A stretch of 64,000 nt of DNA from Cupriavidus basilensis (lineage in GTDB: Bacteria; Pseudomonadota; Gammaproteobacteria; Burkholderiales; Burkholderiaceae). Made by a program: the position numbers and the translations under genes. Shown here piece by piece: positions 56,164-64,000 of this stretch. The DNA lies in contig NZ_BBQM01000011.1 of assembly GCF_000876015.1 (NCBI RefSeq), forward strand, positions 1-64,000, read 5' to 3'. The notes beneath the pieces are model-generated. The model saw only the letters and a list, made by a program, of their open reading frames with translations. It was not told the DNA's origin and made no database searches. The stretch's first letter is position 1; every line of letters starts with the position of its first letter.

Positions 56164-56185
56164 GTTAGGAAACCGTTAGGAAACC
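56164..56185 (+). promoter_or_regulatory. duplicated Shine-Dalgarno before tolB
   Basis: GTTAGGAAACC occurs twice in perfect tandem (56164-56174, 56175-56185) directly before the tolB ATG at 56188. Each copy has AGGA. Only the second copy is at normal spacing. Confidence 0.6.
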
Positions 56186-56187
56186 AC

Positions 56188-57483
56188 ATGCGATTCTGCA
56201 AACGGAACATAGCCTGGATAAAGGGATTCCTCCTTGGCGGCCTGTTGCTGCTGGCAACCGGCGCGCAGGCGCAATTCACGGTCGAAGTCACCGGCGTGGG
56301 CCCTACCCAGTTCCCGATTGCCACCGCCAATTTCCAGGGCGAGGCGCAGGCCCCGCAGAACCTGACCGCGATCATCCGCAGCGACCTGCAGCGCAGCGGC
56401 CGTTTCCGCAACGTCGACGTGGCCGGCGCCACCGTGGCCGAATCGGCCAGCGTCGACCTGGGCAGCTGGAAGTCGCGCGGCGCCGACGCCTTCGTGGCCG
56501 GCAGCGTGACCCCGGCCGGCAACGGCCAGTACGACGTGCGCTTCCGCCTCTACGACACGCAAAAGGGGCAGAGCCTCGGCGGCCTGGCCTTCACGGTCAG
56601 CGCCGGCCAGCTGCGCGTCACCGCCCACAAGATCGCCGACTACATCTACGAGAAGCTGCTCGGCGAGCGCGGCGTGTTCGCCACGCGCCTGTCCTACGTG
56701 GCGCGCGTGGGCGGGCGCTACCAGCTGCTGATCTCGGATTCGGACGGCCAGAACTCGCAGGTCGCGCTGACCAGCAACGAGCCGATCATCTCGCCGTCGT
56801 GGTCGCCGGACGGCACCAAGGTCGCCTACGTCTCGTTCGAGGCCAGGAAGCCGGTGGTCTACGTGCATGACCTGGCCTCCGGGCGCCGCACGCTGGTGTC
56901 CAACCAGAAGGGCAACAACAGCGCGCCGTCGTGGTCGCCCGACGGCCAGCGCCTGGCGGTGGCGCTGTCGCGCGACGGCAATACCCAGATCTACCAGGTC
57001 AACGCCGACGGCTCCGGCCTCAAGCGCCTGACCCGCAGCAGCGCCATCGACACCGAGCCGCAGTACGCGCCGGACGGCCGCGGCATCTATTTCACCAGCG
57101 ACCGCGGCGGCGCGCCGCAGATCTACCGCATGCCCGCGGGCGGCGAGGACGCCGGCGCGGCCCAGCGCGTGACCTTCAAGGGCAGCTACAACGTCAGCCC
57201 GCGCATCTCGCCGGACGGCAAGCAGCTGGCCTACATCACGCGCAGCGGCGGCTTCAAGCTGCAACTGATGGATCTGGGCAGCGGCGATGTCACCGCGCTG
57301 ACCGACACCGCCAACGACGAGGCCCCCAGCTTCGCCGCCAACGGCAAGTACATTCTTTACGCCACCCGGGTGGGAGGTCGCTCGGTGCTGGCGGCGGTAT
57401 CCACTGACGGGCGCACCCGGCAGGTTCTGTCCCTCCAGTCCGGCGAGGTTCGCGAGCCGTCCTGGGGTCCATTCATGCAATAA
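56188..57483 (+). CDS. tolB: TolB, periplasmic propeller protein
   Basis: 431 residues, with a signal peptide ending ATGAQAQF. The N-terminal domain (about 32-165) is followed by a six-bladed WD40-like PD40 propeller with repeats such as [54 protein letters not shown] and [17 protein letters not shown]. It binds Pal and TolA. Start with AGGAAACC just upstream. Confidence 0.97.
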   Translation: MRFCKRNIAWIKGFLLGGLLLLATGAQAQFTVEVTGVGPTQFPIATANFQGEAQAPQNLTAIIRSDLQRSGRFRNVDVAGATVAESASVDLGSWKSRGADAFVAGSVTPAGNGQYDVRFRLYDTQKGQSLGGLAFTVSAGQLRVTAHKIADYIYEKLLGERGVFATRLSYVARVGGRYQLLISDSDGQNSQVALTSNEPIISPSWSPDGTKVAYVSFEARKPVVYVHDLASGRRTLVSNQKGNNSAPSWSPDGQRLAVALSRDGNTQIYQVNADGSGLKRLTRSSAIDTEPQYAPDGRGIYFTSDRGGAPQIYRMPAGGEDAGAAQRVTFKGSYNVSPRISPDGKQLAYITRSGGFKLQLMDLGSGDVTALTDTANDEAPSFAANGKYILYATRVGGRSVLAAVSTDGRTRQVLSLQSGEVREPSWGPFMQ

Positions 57484-57499
57484 CGAGGAGTATCAAGCC

Positions 57500-58012
57500 A
57501 TGACCCAAATGATGACCAAGACCCTTGCCGTCGCCGCCCTGCTGGCGCTCGGCGCCTGCAGCTCCGGCGTCAAGCTGGACGACACCGCCAACGCCGGCGC
57601 CGGCAAGGGCGGCACGGCGACGGACGCCCGCGCCGTGGCGCCGGTGGACGTCTCGCGCGATCCGCTCAACGACCCGAACAGCCCGCTGGCCAAGCGCAGC
57701 GTGTACTTCGACTTCGACAGCTACAGCGTCAAGTCGGACTACCAGGGCCTGCTGTCGGAGCACGCCAAGTACCTGGCCAGCAACAAGGGCCGCCGCATCC
57801 TGATCCAGGGCAACACCGACGAACGCGGCACCAGCGAGTACAACCTGGCGCTGGGCCAGAAGCGCGCCGAGGCCGTGCGCCGCTCGCTGTCCTCGCTGGG
57901 CGTGCCCGACACCCAGATGGAAGCCGTCAGCCTGGGCAAGGAAAAGCCCAAGGCCACCGGCCATGACGAAGCCGCCTGGGCGGAGAACCGCCGCGCGGAC
58001 ATCACGTACTAA
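57500..58012 (+). CDS. pal: peptidoglycan-associated lipoprotein Pal
   Basis: 170 residues, ATG 57500 with GAGGAG upstream, 17 bases after tolB. Lipobox LALGAC (Cys20). The OmpA-like peptidoglycan-binding domain contains VYFDFDSYSVKSDYQGLL, IQGNTDERGTSEYNLALGQ and RRADITY. It anchors the outer membrane to the wall. Confidence 0.98.
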   Translation: MTQMMTKTLAVAALLALGACSSGVKLDDTANAGAGKGGTATDARAVAPVDVSRDPLNDPNSPLAKRSVYFDFDSYSVKSDYQGLLSEHAKYLASNKGRRILIQGNTDERGTSEYNLALGQKRAEAVRRSLSSLGVPDTQMEAVSLGKEKPKATGHDEAAWAENRRADITY

Positions 58013-58030
58013 TCTGCGCACAGGCACCTC

Positions 58031-58789
58031 ATGAACGCACGCGTCTCCAAACTGGTATTGCTCACTGCGATGTCCTGCGCCGGCCTGCTGCCGGTCGCGC
58101 AGGCACGGGCCGGCGTATTCGACGATGACGAGGCGCGCCGCGCCATCGTCACCATGCGCGATCAGTTCAACGGCTTCCAGGCAACCGCATCGCAGCGCAT
58201 CGACCAGAACAGCCGCGCCCAGCTGGACATGCAGAACCAGCTCGAAGGCCTGCGCCAGGAAGTGGCGCGGCTGCGCGGCCAGAACGAGATGCTGCAGAAC
58301 GAGGTGGCCACGCTGCAGAAGCAGCAGAAGGACTACTACGCGGACCTCGATGCGCGCCTGAAGAAATTCGAGCCGCAGCAGGTCACCGTGGACGGCCGCG
58401 AGGGCTTGTCGCAGCCTGGCGAGAAGACCGAGTACGACGCCGCGCTCAAGCAGTTCCAGACCGGCGACTTCAAGGGCGCCGGCGGCGTCTTCTCGGGCTT
58501 CATCAAGAAGTACCCGCAGAGCCCGTACGTGCCGCTGGCGCAGTTCTGGCTCGGCAACTCGCTGTACGCGCAGCGCGACTACCGTGGCTCCACCACGGTG
58601 CTGCAGAACATGGTGCAGGCGTACCCGGACCACCCCAAGGTGCCCGATGCGCTGATCGCCATCGCCAACAACCAGCTCGAGTCCGGCCAGAAGGCCGCGG
58701 CCCGCAAGACCCTGGAGCAGGTGGTGTCGAAATACCCCGGCACCGAGGGCGCGCAGGCGGCCAGCAACCGGCTCAAGACGCTGAAGTAA
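58031..58789 (+). CDS. cpoB: CpoB (YbgF), Tol-Pal/PBP1B coordinator
   Basis: 252 residues with a signal peptide ending QARAGVF. N-terminal trimeric coiled coil (about residues 60-115: LDMQNQLEGLRQEVARLRGQ, EMLQNEVATLQKQQKD), then tetratricopeptide repeats (YDAALKQFQTGDFKGAGG, YVPLAQFWLGNSLYAQRDY, ALIAIANNQLESGQKAAA). Last gene of the tol-pal operon before a strong terminator. Confidence 0.96.
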   Translation: MNARVSKLVLLTAMSCAGLLPVAQARAGVFDDDEARRAIVTMRDQFNGFQATASQRIDQNSRAQLDMQNQLEGLRQEVARLRGQNEMLQNEVATLQKQQKDYYADLDARLKKFEPQQVTVDGREGLSQPGEKTEYDAALKQFQTGDFKGAGGVFSGFIKKYPQSPYVPLAQFWLGNSLYAQRDYRGSTTVLQNMVQAYPDHPKVPDALIAIANNQLESGQKAAARKTLEQVVSKYPGTEGAQAASNRLKTLK

Positions 58790-58806
58790 GCGGGCGCGAA
58801 ACGACG

Positions 58807-58840
58807 AAAGGCCGCCAGTGGCGACACTGGCGGCCTTTTT
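58807..58840 (+). terminator. intrinsic terminator after cpoB
   Basis: AAAGGCCGCCAGTG (58807-58820), loop GCGA, CACTGGCGGCCTTT (58825-58838), then TT. It ends the tol-pal operon and also faces the end of the leftward MFS gene. Confidence 0.92.
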
Positions 58841-58880
58841 CTTTTGCCCGCGGCACGCCTTGCGCGCGCGGGCGCCGCGC

Positions 58881-60227
58881 TTATTCCGGCAGGTCCTGGC
58901 CCTTGGTTTCCGGCAGGAACCAGGGCAGCACCATGCCCAGCACGTAGACCGAGCCGAAGATCAGCGCGGCCTGCGCCACGCCGCCGAACGACTTAATCAG
59001 CGTGCCCGACAGGATCGGGAAGAACCACGCGATCAGGCGCGCCGAGTTGAACACGAAGCTGACCGAGGTGGAGCGCACCGAGGCGGTGAACAGCTCGGCC
59101 GGGTAGATCGCCAGCCAGGCGAACGCGCAGCCCAGCGTGAAGAAGCCGTTGATGGGCGCGACGATCTGCATCTGCTGCACGGTGCCGACCCAGGCGTAGG
59201 CCATGACCGTGGTCAGCAGCGAGCCGGCGAACGTGAGGAACAGGAACCAGCGCCGGCCCATCGCGTCGATGAGGAAGCCCGAGGCCACGTAGGCCACGAT
59301 CGCGCCGATGGTGTAGGTGATGTTGACCGAGGAGATCCAGCGCTGCGGGTTCTCGACGTGGGCGGCGGCGGCCAGCGCCCCGGTGTAGACCGGCAGCCAG
59401 CTCGAGACGGCCCACCAGCCGACGATGGTGACGATCGACAGCGCCGTGGTCAGCGCGATGCGGCGCGCGGCTTCGGGCTCGCGGAAGATCTGGGTCAGCG
59501 TGAAGGGGCGCTTGCCCGCGTCGCCGGCCTGCGCGGCGCTGCCCTCGGTGGCGCCCCAGCGCTTGTTGCGCACGGCCTCGATCCACTTCTCCGACTCGTC
59601 CACGCCGCGGCGCATGTAGAGCACGAAGAACGCCGGCAGCGCGCCGACCACGAACATCACGCGCCAGTTGTCGGCGCCGAACGGGTTGAACTCGCCCAGG
59701 AAGTACCAGATCACCGCGGCGATCAGCGTGCCCCAGCCGAAGCCCGACTGCAGGAAGCCCGCGCCCTTGGAGCGCGCCTCGCGCGGCCAGGTCTCGGCCA
59801 CCAGCGCGATGCCGGTGCTCCATTCGCTGCCCATCGCCAGGCCCGTCACGAAGCGCAACGCGCTCAACTGCCAGACGTCCTGGACCAGCGCGGTGAAGCC
59901 GGTCAGCACCGCGTACAGGAAGACCGACCACATCATCATGCGCTTGCGGCCGACGTAGTCCGCCATGGTGCCGCCGATCAGCCCGCCGATGCCCCAGCCC
60001 AGCAGCGTGATGCCGATGACCACGCCGCTGTAGATGGAGCGCGAGCCCAGTTGCTCGGGCGTGAGCACCGACTGCATCAGCGAGGGCAGGATCACGATCA
60101 GCGCCAGCGCCTCGTAGCCGTCGAAGATCCAGCCCATGAAGGCGCCGTTGAGCGTGCGCCAGTGCTTGGCCGTGAGGTTGGCGCGCCACGAGACGCGCGG
60201 CGCGGTGAGGGTGGTGTCGGTCTGCAT
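58881..60227 (-). CDS. MFS transporter, sugar/aromatic-acid type
   Basis: 448 residues from ATG 60227 (MQTDTTLTAPRVSWRANLT), with AGGAGA upstream. Twelve membrane helices. The first-loop signature GGTMADYVGRKRMMMW follows helix 2, and the entry WIFDGYEALALIVILPSLMQ with an aspartate in helix 1 is typical of carboxylate:proton symporters. A large central loop has RRGVDESEKWIEAVRNKR. Located 65 bases after the LeuD-like gene on the same strand, so it probably imports the substrate of the LeuCD-like isomerase. Confidence 0.92.
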   Translation of the reverse strand: MQTDTTLTAPRVSWRANLTAKHWRTLNGAFMGWIFDGYEALALIVILPSLMQSVLTPEQLGSRSIYSGVVIGITLLGWGIGGLIGGTMADYVGRKRMMMWSVFLYAVLTGFTALVQDVWQLSALRFVTGLAMGSEWSTGIALVAETWPREARSKGAGFLQSGFGWGTLIAAVIWYFLGEFNPFGADNWRVMFVVGALPAFFVLYMRRGVDESEKWIEAVRNKRWGATEGSAAQAGDAGKRPFTLTQIFREPEAARRIALTTALSIVTIVGWWAVSSWLPVYTGALAAAAHVENPQRWISSVNITYTIGAIVAYVASGFLIDAMGRRWFLFLTFAGSLLTTVMAYAWVGTVQQMQIVAPINGFFTLGCAFAWLAIYPAELFTASVRSTSVSFVFNSARLIAWFFPILSGTLIKSFGGVAQAALIFGSVYVLGMVLPWFLPETKGQDLPE

Positions 60228-60291
60228 GGGGATCTCCTGCAATCGTTGTAGTTTGGATGTCGAAGTGGGATGTCTCGGGGGACGGGATGCT

Positions 60292-60948
60292 TCAGGGCGG
60301 CGCGCCGGCGCCGCCCGCGAGCCACGGCTCCAGCGCCAGCCGCTCGCGCTCGAAGGTCCCGATCGCGGCGGCGTGGCGCAGGGTGTCGCCGATCTCGTCC
60401 AGGCCGTCGAGCAGCATGGCCTTGTTGAACGGGTTGATGTCGAACGCATGGGCGGTGCCGTCCGGCTCGCGCACGGCCTGCGACGGCAGGTCGATGGCGA
60501 GGCGGTAGCCGGGGCGCGCCTGCACGGCGGCGAACAGCGCGTCCACCGCCGCCTCGGGCAGCACGATCGGCAACAGCCCGTTCTTGAGGCAGTTGCCGCG
60601 GAAGATCTCGGCGAAGCTCGGCGCCACCAGCGCGCGGATGCCCCATTCGGCCAGCGCCCACACCGCGTGCTCGCGGCTGGACCCGCAGCCGAAGTTGGCG
60701 CGCCCCAGCAGGATGCCGGCGCCCTGGTAGCGTGGCTGGTTCAGCGCGAAGCCGGGCACCGGGCGGCGCCGCGCGCAGTCGTCGCCGGGCTCGGCCGCGT
60801 CGAGGTAGCGCCATTCGTCGAACAGGTACGGCCCGAAGCCGGTGCGCCCGATCATTTTCATGTACTGCTTGGGCAGGATCGCGTCGGTGTCGACGCTGGG
60901 GCGGTCCACGGGGACGACGAGCGCGTCGAGGAAGGTGAAGGGCTGCAT
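60292..60948 (-). CDS. leuD: 3-isopropylmalate dehydratase small subunit-like (LeuD)
   Basis: 218 residues. Aconitase swivel domain: [58 protein letters not shown]. It is 13 bases after the large subunit. Being paired with an MFS transporter and a LysR regulator, not leuB, it may serve another C5-branched dicarboxylate (citramalate, mesaconate or similar) rather than leucine synthesis; that is inference. Confidence 0.93.
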   Translation of the reverse strand: MQPFTFLDALVVPVDRPSVDTDAILPKQYMKMIGRTGFGPYLFDEWRYLDAAEPGDDCARRRPVPGFALNQPRYQGAGILLGRANFGCGSSREHAVWALAEWGIRALVAPSFAEIFRGNCLKNGLLPIVLPEAAVDALFAAVQARPGYRLAIDLPSQAVREPDGTAHAFDINPFNKAMLLDGLDEIGDTLRHAAAIGTFERERLALEPWLAGGAGAPP

Positions 60949-60961
60949 GGGTGCGGCGGGC

Positions 60962-62374
60962 CTAGCGGAAAGTGGAAACGTCGACGAAATGGCCGGCGAT
61001 GGCGGCGGCCGCGGCCATCGCCGGGCTGACCAGATGGGTGCGGCCGCCGCGTCCCTGGCGGCCTTCGAAATTGCGGTTCGAGGTCGAGGCGCAGCGCTCG
61101 CCGGGGCTGAGGCGGTCTGCGTTCATGCCCAGGCACATCGAGCAGCCCGGCTCGCGCCATTCGAAGCCGGCGGCGCGGAACACCGCGTCGAGTCCCTCCT
61201 GCTCGGCCTGGCGCTTGACCAGCCCCGAGCCCGGCACCACCAGCGCCTGCACGATGCGCCCGGCCACCCTGCGGCCGCGCACCACCTGGGCCGCGGCGCG
61301 CAGGTCCTCGATGCGCGCGTTGGTGCACGAGCCGATGAACACCTTGTCCAGCGCGATGTCGCGGATCGCCGTGCCGGGCGCCAGGTCCATGTAGGCCAGC
61401 GCGTTGCGCAGGCCGGCGCGCCGCACCGGATCGGCCTCGCGCTCGGGGTCGGGCACCGCGCCGTCGACCGCGCAGGTCATGCCGGGCGTGGTGCCCCACG
61501 TGACCTGGGGCCGGATCCCGGCCGCGTCGAGCGTCACCTCGCGGTCGAAGGCCGCGCAGGGGTCGCTGGCGAGCGTGCGCCAGTAGGCCTCGGCCGCGTC
61601 CCACTGCGCGCCCCTGGGCGCGTGCGGGCGCCCGCGCAGGTATTGCAGCGTGGTGTCGTCGACGGCCACCATGCCGCAGCGCGCGCCGGCCTCGATGGTC
61701 AGGTTGCACAGCGTCATGCGGGCTTCCATGCTCATCGCCCGCACCGCGCTGCCGCAGAATTCCAGCGCGTAGCCGGTGCCGAAGTCGGTGCCGAAGCGGC
61801 CGATGAAGGCCAGCGCCGCATCCTTGGCGGTGACGCCGGCGCCGAGCTCGCCCTCGATCGCCACGCGCATGGTTTTCATGCGCGGCAGGCGCAGGCACTG
61901 CGTGGCCAGCACGTGCTCGATGTCGGAGGTGCCGACGCCGAAGGCCAGCACCGCGAAGGCGCCGTGCGTGCTGGTGTGCGAATCGCCGCAGATCAGCGTG
62001 GTGCCGGGCAGCGTCATGCCCTGCTCGGGCGCGACCACGTGCAGGATGCCCTGGCGGGCGTCGTTGAGCGGGTATTCGGTCAGGCCGAACGCGCGGCAAT
62101 TGGCCTGCAGCGCCTGCACCTGCGCGCGCGCCACGGGGTCGGCGATGGCGGCGATGCCCTGGCTGCGGTCCGTGGTCGGCACGTTGTGGTCCGACATGGC
62201 CAGCACCGACGCGGGGCGGCGCGGCGCGCGCCCGGCCAGGCGCAGCCCGTCGAAGGCCTGCGGGCTGGTGACTTCGTTGACGAGATGGCGGTCGATGTAG
62301 AGCAGCGTGGTGCCGTCGTCGTTTTCGCGGACGGCATGGCGGCGCCAGAGTTTTTCGAACAAGGTCTGAGGCAT
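60962..62374 (-). CDS. leuC: 3-isopropylmalate dehydratase large subunit-like (LeuC)
   Basis: 470 residues from ATG 62374 ([19 protein letters not shown]). It contains [55 protein letters not shown], and the 4Fe-4S cysteines in [14 protein letters not shown] and GCSMCLGMN, so it should be active. First gene of the leuC-leuD-MFS unit and divergent from a LysR gene. Confidence 0.94.
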   Translation of the reverse strand: MPQTLFEKLWRRHAVRENDDGTTLLYIDRHLVNEVTSPQAFDGLRLAGRAPRRPASVLAMSDHNVPTTDRSQGIAAIADPVARAQVQALQANCRAFGLTEYPLNDARQGILHVVAPEQGMTLPGTTLICGDSHTSTHGAFAVLAFGVGTSDIEHVLATQCLRLPRMKTMRVAIEGELGAGVTAKDAALAFIGRFGTDFGTGYALEFCGSAVRAMSMEARMTLCNLTIEAGARCGMVAVDDTTLQYLRGRPHAPRGAQWDAAEAYWRTLASDPCAAFDREVTLDAAGIRPQVTWGTTPGMTCAVDGAVPDPEREADPVRRAGLRNALAYMDLAPGTAIRDIALDKVFIGSCTNARIEDLRAAAQVVRGRRVAGRIVQALVVPGSGLVKRQAEQEGLDAVFRAAGFEWREPGCSMCLGMNADRLSPGERCASTSNRNFEGRQGRGGRTHLVSPAMAAAAAIAGHFVDVSTFR

Positions 62375-62545
62375 CGCGGATCGGCAAGTGAGCATTGGGC
62401 GGACGCAGCCCCGCAGGCCTGTGCTAGGATCTGCGGCCAGGTCGCCCGACATGACACGGGCCCAGCGCAGGCAGGCTTCGTGCGGCGGTCGAGGAGGGCA
62501 TGCTAGCGTCCGCGCCGGCGCGCCGCTATTTCTTTTTCGACAATT

Positions 62546-62570
62546 CAGCCATCGCGGCATGAGATGGCTG
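62546..62570. promoter_or_regulatory. candidate LysR operator
   Basis: CAGCCATC (62546-62553) and GATGGCTG (62563-62570) form a perfect 8-base inverted repeat with a 9-base centre. It lies between the divergent leuC and LysR starts, 25 bases before the LysR gene. Suits auto-control and activation of leuC. Confidence 0.55.
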
Positions 62571-62595
62571 GCCCGCATCCGCCACGGAGGATCCC

Positions 62596-63474
62596 ATGCG
62601 CTTCGACGTCGAATCCCTGCGGGTCTTCGCCGCGGTGGTGGAGCAGGGCAGCATCGCGGCCGCGGCTCAGGCCACCCACATCGTCGCCTCGGCGGTCAGC
62701 CGCCGCATCTCCGACCTGGAAAGCGACGCCGGCACGCCGCTGTTCGAGCGCCACAGCCGCGGCGTGCGGCCCACGCCGGCCGGCCAGACGCTGTACCGCC
62801 ACGCGCGGCGCATCTTCGAGCAGTTCCAGCAGGCCGAGGGCGAGCTCGACGAATACACCAAGGGCGTGCGCGGCCACGTGCGCATGTCGGTCAATTTCAC
62901 GGCGATGGTGCACCACCTGCCGCAGGCGCTGCACCGCTTCCTGTCGGCCAACAGCGCCATCAAGATCGACCTGATCGAGAAGACCAGCGACGTGATCGTG
63001 CGCATGGTGGAAAGCGGCACGGTGGACTTCGGCATCTGCGCGCTGACCACGCCGCCGGAGCGCCTGTCGACGCTGCCGTACCGCGTCGACCGGCTGTTCT
63101 TCATCGTGCCCGAGCACCACCGCTACGCCGGCCGCGCGAGCCTGCGCTTCGAGGAAGTGCTGGACGAGGACTTCGTCGGCATGCAGGACGGCGCGTCGAT
63201 CCACACGCTGTGCCAGCGCGCCGCCTCCGCCTGCGGCCGGCGCCTGAAGCTGCGCATCCAGGTGACCAATTTCGAGGCGGTGCGCAACATGGTGGCGGTC
63301 GGCCTGGGCATCGGGCTGCTGCCCGAGGTCGGCATCCCGGAGCGCATGCCGGGGCTGGTGAAGGTCGCGCTGGACGAGCCCTGGGCCGAGCGCGAGCTGA
63401 AGATCGTGTTCCGCGACTTCGACGAACTGCCGGCGGCGGCCAGGCTGCTGATCGGGCAGCTGGCCTCGCCCTGA
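62596..63474 (+). CDS. LysR-family transcriptional regulator
   Basis: 292 residues. Helix-turn-helix [38 protein letters not shown], then [17 protein letters not shown], then an effector domain from about residue 90 ([33 protein letters not shown]). ATG 62596 has GGAGG upstream. Divergent from the leuC-leuD-MFS unit, which it most likely controls. Confidence 0.95.
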   Translation: MRFDVESLRVFAAVVEQGSIAAAAQATHIVASAVSRRISDLESDAGTPLFERHSRGVRPTPAGQTLYRHARRIFEQFQQAEGELDEYTKGVRGHVRMSVNFTAMVHHLPQALHRFLSANSAIKIDLIEKTSDVIVRMVESGTVDFGICALTTPPERLSTLPYRVDRLFFIVPEHHRYAGRASLRFEEVLDEDFVGMQDGASIHTLCQRAASACGRRLKLRIQVTNFEAVRNMVAVGLGIGLLPEVGIPERMPGLVKVALDEPWAERELKIVFRDFDELPAAARLLIGQLASP

Positions 63475-63583
63475 CGCGCGCCGCCTGCCCGCATCGGCGG
63501 TCTTCCGCCATGCTCGCGCTAAAATGCGGGATTCGCCCCGATTTTCCGCGCGCCGCCGCCAGGCGCCGCGCCCCCCCGCCATC

Positions 63584-64000
63584 ATGAAAAAACGCGCTAT
63601 CGTCCTGCTCTCCGGCGGCCTGGACTCCGCCACCGTCCTGGCCATGGCCAACGCACAGGGCTTCGAGACCTATGCCCTGTCGATGCGCTACGGCCAGCGC
63701 CACTCCTCCGAGCTGGACGCGGCCAGGCGCGTGGCCGCCGCGCTCGGCGCCGCGCGCCACGAGATCATCGACCTGGACCTGCGCCGCTTCGGCGGCTCGG
63801 CGCTGACCGACGACAGCCTCGACGTGCCCACCGACGGCGCCGTGGGCGGCATCCCTGTCACCTACGTGCCGGCGCGCAACACCATCATGCTGTCGCTCGC
63901 GCTGGGCTGGGCCGAGGCCGTGGGCGGGCGCGACCTGTTCTTCGGCGCCAACGCGGTCGACTACTCCGGCTACCCGGACTGCCGCCCCGAGTACGTCTCG
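63584..64000 (+). CDS. queC: 7-cyano-7-deazaguanine synthase QueC, 3' end outside window
   Basis: 139 codons to the edge. [22 protein letters not shown] has the PP-loop ATP motif SGGLDS, then [32 protein letters not shown] and [19 protein letters not shown]. It makes preQ0 for queuosine. Upstream is a run of seven C and no clear ribosome site, unlike its neighbours. Confidence 0.97.
   Translation, partial: MKKRAIVLLSGGLDSATVLAMANAQGFETYALSMRYGQRHSSELDAARRVAAALGAARHEIIDLDLRRFGGSALTDDSLDVPTDGAVGGIPVTYVPARNTIMLSLALGWAEAVGGRDLFFGANAVDYSGYPDCRPEYVS

Overview
The window looks like a chromosomal segment of a GC-rich betaproteobacterium of the Burkholderiaceae, most likely Cupriavidus or a close Ralstonia relative. 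The clues are an intracellular PHB depolymerase of the cysteine-nucleophile type, a Bug-type (TctC) solute receptor, a RibBA whose cyclohydrolase half is degenerate, and the order ribD-ribE-ribBA-ribH-nusB, minor pilins, nrdR-glyA, ybgC-tolQRAB-pal-cpoB, queC. The species cannot be fixed from the sequence alone.

Bases 1 to about 13,886 are a genomic island of visibly lower GC content than the rest. Its right end lies inside a tRNA-Gly(CCC) gene: the 5' half of that tRNA (13887-13926, minus strand) and its promoter survive, and the sequence breaks off just after the anticodon loop. The island carries a tyrosine integrase (6084-7229), a P4-type primase-helicase (8366-10557), a CI-like repressor, and cargo that looks defence-like: a helical protein plus glycine-zipper protein pair (1-2560), a membrane protein plus Sir2 pair (4476-6019), a HEPN-like protein flanked by direct repeats, and a soluble plus four-helix membrane pair (12353-13710). 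Three island genes (Sir2, primase, a Lys/Ala-rich protein) are each broken by one missing base at a run of G. Putting that G back restores family-typical protein in all three.

From about 14.2 kb the sequence is core-like and GC-rich. 14-19 kb is a small catabolic locus (N-acyl-D-amino-acid deacylase, Bug receptor, N-carbamoyl-D-amino-acid hydrolase, LysR regulator). 19-32 kb holds a chemoreceptor, a mutarotase-like enzyme, a cupin, PhaZ, a GST, acetoacetate-CoA ligase, UbiD, a lytic transglycosylase and an aminotransferase. PhaZ and acetoacetate-CoA ligase together would turn stored polyhydroxybutyrate into acetoacetyl-CoA.

32.6-37.6 kb is the riboflavin operon with nusB. 37.6-50.8 kb holds two adjacent minor-pilin/PilY1 clusters in the same orientation: a complete one (fimT-pilV-pilW-pilX-pilY1-pilE) and a divergent second one (pilV-pilW-pilX-short PilY1-like-pilE-like-gspH-like). 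nrdR and glyA follow. The tol-pal cell-envelope operon (53.3-58.8 kb) reads to the right. A LysR-controlled LeuCD-like isomerase plus MFS transporter unit sits between cpoB and queC. queC runs off the right edge.
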